From NCBI GenBank assembly GCA_031264875.1, contig JAISDK010000097.1:1-7650 (forward strand): a DNA stretch of 7,650 bases, given 5' to 3'. Position 1 is the first letter of the stretch. Each line of letters opens with the position of its first letter. The translations under genes and the position numbers were made by a program. Shown here piece by piece: positions 5,599 to 7,650 of this stretch. The notes below the pieces were generated by a model. The model did no database searches, had not been told where the DNA came from, and saw nothing but the letters and a program-made list of their open reading frames with translations. This stretch comes from Prevotellaceae bacterium (GTDB taxonomy: Bacteria > Bacteroidota > Bacteroidia > Bacteroidales > UBA932).

Positions 5599-5895
5599 TT
5601 ATAAAATAAAAAATAGAATTCCTGCAAACAAGGCCAGGATCATTGTTCCGCTCAACATTCCCATCATTGTCTTCAGCTTGTTTCCAAGTATGTAGCCGTA
5701 AAATATCAGGCCGTTGGGAAATACGCAAAGGCTGATAATTTTGGGAATACTTTTCCTGATTTGCGGAATCCACCAGATGTTTGAATATCCATAGCCGTGG
5801 AATTTCACTATGTAAACAATCAAAAACAGTACTGCCGGCAATGCTATCGACAGTATTAAGCCAAACGCTATGGAATCTTTTTTGAATATTTTCAT
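5599..5895 (-). CDS. Small three-helix membrane protein of unknown function
   Basis: This 98-residue protein starts MKIFKKDS, a positive N-terminus, and contains three likely membrane helices at about 9-30, 49-70 and 76-98. A loop rich in aromatic residues and glycine (HGYGYSNIWWIPQ, about 33-45) joins the first two. The last helix runs to the C-terminus. No catalytic or ligand motif is visible and I cannot name the family. From memory, small proteins of this form are found next to holA in other Bacteroidetes, which supports it as a real gene. It begins 11 nt after the holA stop and ends 26 nt before the secreted-protein gene. Its place between a replication gene and a secreted protein gives no safe functional clue. 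Confidence 0.8.
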   Translation of the reverse strand: MKIFKKDSIAFGLILSIALPAVLFLIVYIVKFHGYGYSNIWWIPQIRKSIPKIISLCVFPNGLIFYGYILGNKLKTMMGMLSGTMILALFAGILFFIL

Positions 5896-5906
5896 TGTTT
5901 TGATTT

Positions 5907-6956
5907 CTAATGCATGATTTTAAATATAAGTTCTTTGAGCAGTTCCGAATCTGAAGTTCCGGGACTGTTCCAGCCTTTGCTTTTCATATCGTATTCTCTC
6001 AATAATTCAATGATTTGAGCTACTTTCAATATTGGATACTTCAATGCTGCCTGCTCGTAATCTTTCAGAAAGAATGGGGATATTCCTAACTGAACTGCAA
6101 TATCCTTACTTTGAACGCCTTTACTGTTACGTTTGATTACGTGATATTTCAGAATCCGTAAAAACTGCATGAACAGGGATGACATTATCAGCACCATGGG
6201 ATTGTTGTTGGGATTTTTGGCGTAATAATTGATAATCCTGTTTGCGTTTAACACATTTCTCGAAAGGACGGCGCTGCCCAGTGCATATACGTTGTATTCC
6301 CTGCTTATTCCGATGTTTTTTTCGATATGTTCGGCGGTGATTGTTTTGTTGTCTTCGGGCAACAGGATAAACAGTTTGTCGAGTTCGTTAACGATTCTGT
6401 TTAAATCGGCGCCGATATGGTCTGCGAGTATGGCTGCCGCTGAGGGATTGATAGCTGCGCCTTTTTTCCGGAGATAGTTTGTTGTCCATTCGATAATTTC
6501 GTTGTCGTACAGTTTTACGGTTTCCAGAATAACGCCTTTTTTCTCGATTTCCTTATATATTTTTGTCCGCTTATCGAGGGGCTTGTCTTTAAAGCACAAC
6601 ACCAGAATTGTAGTTGGAAGTGGAGATGCGAGATAGGATTCCATTTTTTCCAGGTCGCGCGATTCAAGGTTTTGCGCTTCCTTTACTATGATAACCTGGT
6701 GGCTTGCCATCATGGGAGGACGGGATGCGGCATATATTATAGACTGTGCATCGGTATCTCTGCCGTACAGTATCAGCTGGTTGAATGCTTTTTCGGATTC
6801 GTTGGGAATATTGTCGGCAATATATTCCGATAATCTGTCAATATAGAAAGGTTCTTCGCCCATAAGGAGATATACGGGATAATATACCTTGCCTTTCAAA
6901 TCATTCAATATCTGTTCGTATTTGGAGATTACGTCTTTCGACCTGATTTTTGCCAT
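5907..6956 (-). CDS. holA: DNA polymerase III subunit delta (clamp loader)
   Basis: Delta is the clamp-loader subunit that binds and opens the beta sliding clamp so that it can be placed on primed DNA. The 349-residue length is close to the E. coli protein (343). The N-terminal domain shows YPVYLLMGEEPFYIDRL at about 26-42, the standard delta opening. Next comes QSIIYAASRPPMMASHQVIIV at about 71-91: the small helix with its hydrophobic residues is where delta contacts the clamp, and the PMM segment and VKEAQ that follow are typical of the family. The middle domain contains IIEWTTNYLRKKG and the region around DHIGADLNRIVNELDKL; the C-terminal domain, from about 230, is helical. As in other deltas, no functional Walker A motif is seen. 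The gene leads an operon ending in rnhB and is divergent from the esterase gene. Confidence 0.93.
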   Translation of the reverse strand: MAKIRSKDVISKYEQILNDLKGKVYYPVYLLMGEEPFYIDRLSEYIADNIPNESEKAFNQLILYGRDTDAQSIIYAASRPPMMASHQVIIVKEAQNLESRDLEKMESYLASPLPTTILVLCFKDKPLDKRTKIYKEIEKKGVILETVKLYDNEIIEWTTNYLRKKGAAINPSAAAILADHIGADLNRIVNELDKLFILLPEDNKTITAEHIEKNIGISREYNVYALGSAVLSRNVLNANRIINYYAKNPNNNPMVLIMSSLFMQFLRILKYHVIKRNSKGVQSKDIAVQLGISPFFLKDYEQAALKYPILKVAQIIELLREYDMKSKGWNSPGTSDSELLKELIFKIMH

Positions 6957-6980
6957 TGCATTTTACATTAATTACGGAGG

Positions 6981-6988
6981 CAAAATTA
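6981..6988 (-). promoter_or_regulatory. Candidate -7 box for the holA operon
   Basis: The minus strand reads TAATTTTG, matching TAnnTTTG, about 24 nt before the holA ATG. This implies a leader of under 20 nt. No TTTG was found at the -33 distance. It lies in the 135-bp divergent spacer between holA and the esterase gene. Confidence 0.4.
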
Positions 6989-7040
6989 GTGTTTTTTTCA
7001 TTATTTGCTTTTTGTGCCGTGCGGGTCAGATATTTTTCGC

Positions 7041-7048
7041 TACTTTCG
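7041..7048 (+). promoter_or_regulatory. Weak candidate -7 box for the sialate O-acetylesterase gene
   Basis: TACTTTCG matches TAnnTTTG at all but one fixed base and lies 43 nt before the ATG at 7092. The nearest upstream TTTG (7011-7014) is 26 nt away, longer than the usual 19-21, so support is thin. Confidence 0.25.
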
Positions 7049-7091
7049 CGCCGATTTTTTAATGTATTATTATATAAATGTTTTTGGTCTT

Positions 7092-7650
7092 ATGAAAAGA
7101 ATAACACAAATATTTTTCACGTCCTTGTTAACAGCAGTTTTTGTTATCTCTGCAAGGGCAGAGATAAAGCTTCCTGCCATTTTTTGCGATAATATGGTAT
7201 TGCAGCAGCAGTCGCAGGTAGCTGTATGGGGTTGGGCTAAAGCCAATTCAAGTGTAACGGTTGCATGTTCGTGGAATAAGCGAAGCTATTCCGCAAGGAG
7301 CGACGGGAAAGGGTACTGGAAGCTTAAGGTACATACTCCCGAAGCGAGTTATACTCCGTACACTCTTACTGTCAGCGACGGGAAACCGGTTTTGCTGAAA
7401 AATGTATTGATTGGCGAGGTATGGATTTGTTCGGGTCAGTCGAACATGGAGATGCCGATGAAAGGGTACTACAATCAGCCGATTGAAGGGGGACCCGATG
7501 CTATTGTTCATTCGTATAATTTCGGTATCCGCTGTTTTACAGTACCGAGGTCGTCAAAGGCGACTCCTCAGGACGACTGTTCGGGGAAATGGGAGGTTGC
7601 CAGCGCGCAGACGGTTCCGCATTTCACCGCCACAGGTTATTTTTTCGGAC
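7092..7650 (+). CDS. Sialate O-acetylesterase, 5' part (runs off the right edge)
   Basis: This enzyme family removes acetyl groups from O-acetylated sialic acids, and in some members from other acetylated glycans, so that sialidases can act. The first 186 codons are present and the frame is open at the edge; complete members are usually about 450-650 residues. The protein starts with a signal peptide, MKRITQIFFTSLLTAVFVIS, probably cleaved after ARA at residue 23. The mature N-terminus IKLPAIFCDNMVLQQ and VAVWGWAKANSSVTV is the usual beta-sandwich opening. GEVWICSGQSNMEMPM at about 109-123 is SGNH block I, with Ser117 as the nucleophile. The histidine-containing block would lie beyond the window. 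It is transcribed away from holA and may begin a glycan-use locus. The reading frame starts at the first ATG after a long T/A-rich leader. Confidence 0.92.
   Translation, partial: MKRITQIFFTSLLTAVFVISARAEIKLPAIFCDNMVLQQQSQVAVWGWAKANSSVTVACSWNKRSYSARSDGKGYWKLKVHTPEASYTPYTLTVSDGKPVLLKNVLIGEVWICSGQSNMEMPMKGYYNQPIEGGPDAIVHSYNFGIRCFTVPRSSKATPQDDCSGKWEVASAQTVPHFTATGYFFG

Noticed and set aside
5573..5773. N-terminal extension of the secreted-protein gene to a start at 5773
   Set aside because: It would overlap the membrane-protein gene by 175 nt and place a good signal peptide at residue 68; the ATG at 5570-5572 is far better.
7003..7019. CGGCAC...GC on the minus strand upstream of holA as a sigma-54 site
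   Set aside because: Only 8 nt separate GG and GC, which is too short.
7248..7511. Minus-strand open frame of 87 codons
   Set aside because: It is antisense to the esterase frame, which has a signal peptide and the GQSNMEMP block.
1..7650. CRISPR arrays, tRNA or rRNA genes, integrase or IS ends
   Set aside because: No spaced repeats, T-loop-like GGTTCGAATCC sequence, transposase motif or matching terminal repeats were seen; the only mobile DNA is the intron remnant.

Overview
The window looks like chromosomal DNA of a Bacteroidota member, most likely Bacteroidales. The evidence is the AT-rich intergenic DNA with TAnnTTTG-type -7 boxes, the absence of clear Shine-Dalgarno sites, a Bacteroidetes-style gene order (sigma-54 activator, LptE, TPR protein, SecG), an orphan ECF sigma factor of the phylum's common type, and a secreted sialate O-acetylesterase. 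No database search was run; the calls rest on protein motifs read by eye.

Layout. Positions 1-436 (minus) hold the 5' end of a group II intron, probably class IIC, whose reverse transcriptase is broken. About 64 nt of intron domain I run straight into the middle of the RT reading frame, so most of domain I and the RT N-terminus are missing. The remnant begins 3 nt after the U-tract of a rho-independent terminator (440-468). Positions 511-3174 (minus) form a tight cluster, transcribed in the order sigma-54 enhancer-binding protein, lptE, TPR protein, secG, and ended by that terminator. Positions 3175-3755 hold no credible gene. An ECF sigma factor (3756-4256, minus) follows without a recognisable anti-sigma partner. 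About 90 nt upstream of it is a near-consensus sigma-54 (-24/-12) promoter sequence, next to an ordinary Bacteroidetes -7 box.

Positions 4461-6956 (minus) form a second operon, transcribed in the order holA (clamp-loader delta), a small membrane protein, a small secreted protein, and rnhB (RNase HII). The RNase HII ends in QLKLF, which resembles the bacterial beta-clamp-binding pentapeptide. That would link the first and last genes of the operon through the sliding clamp. From 7092 to the right edge on the plus strand lies the first part of a sialate O-acetylesterase gene, divergent from holA.

The main points of interest are the internally deleted intron on the secG terminator, the possible sigma-54 to ECF sigma cascade, and the clamp-motif tail on RNase HII. 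I do not see a clearly new multi-gene system.
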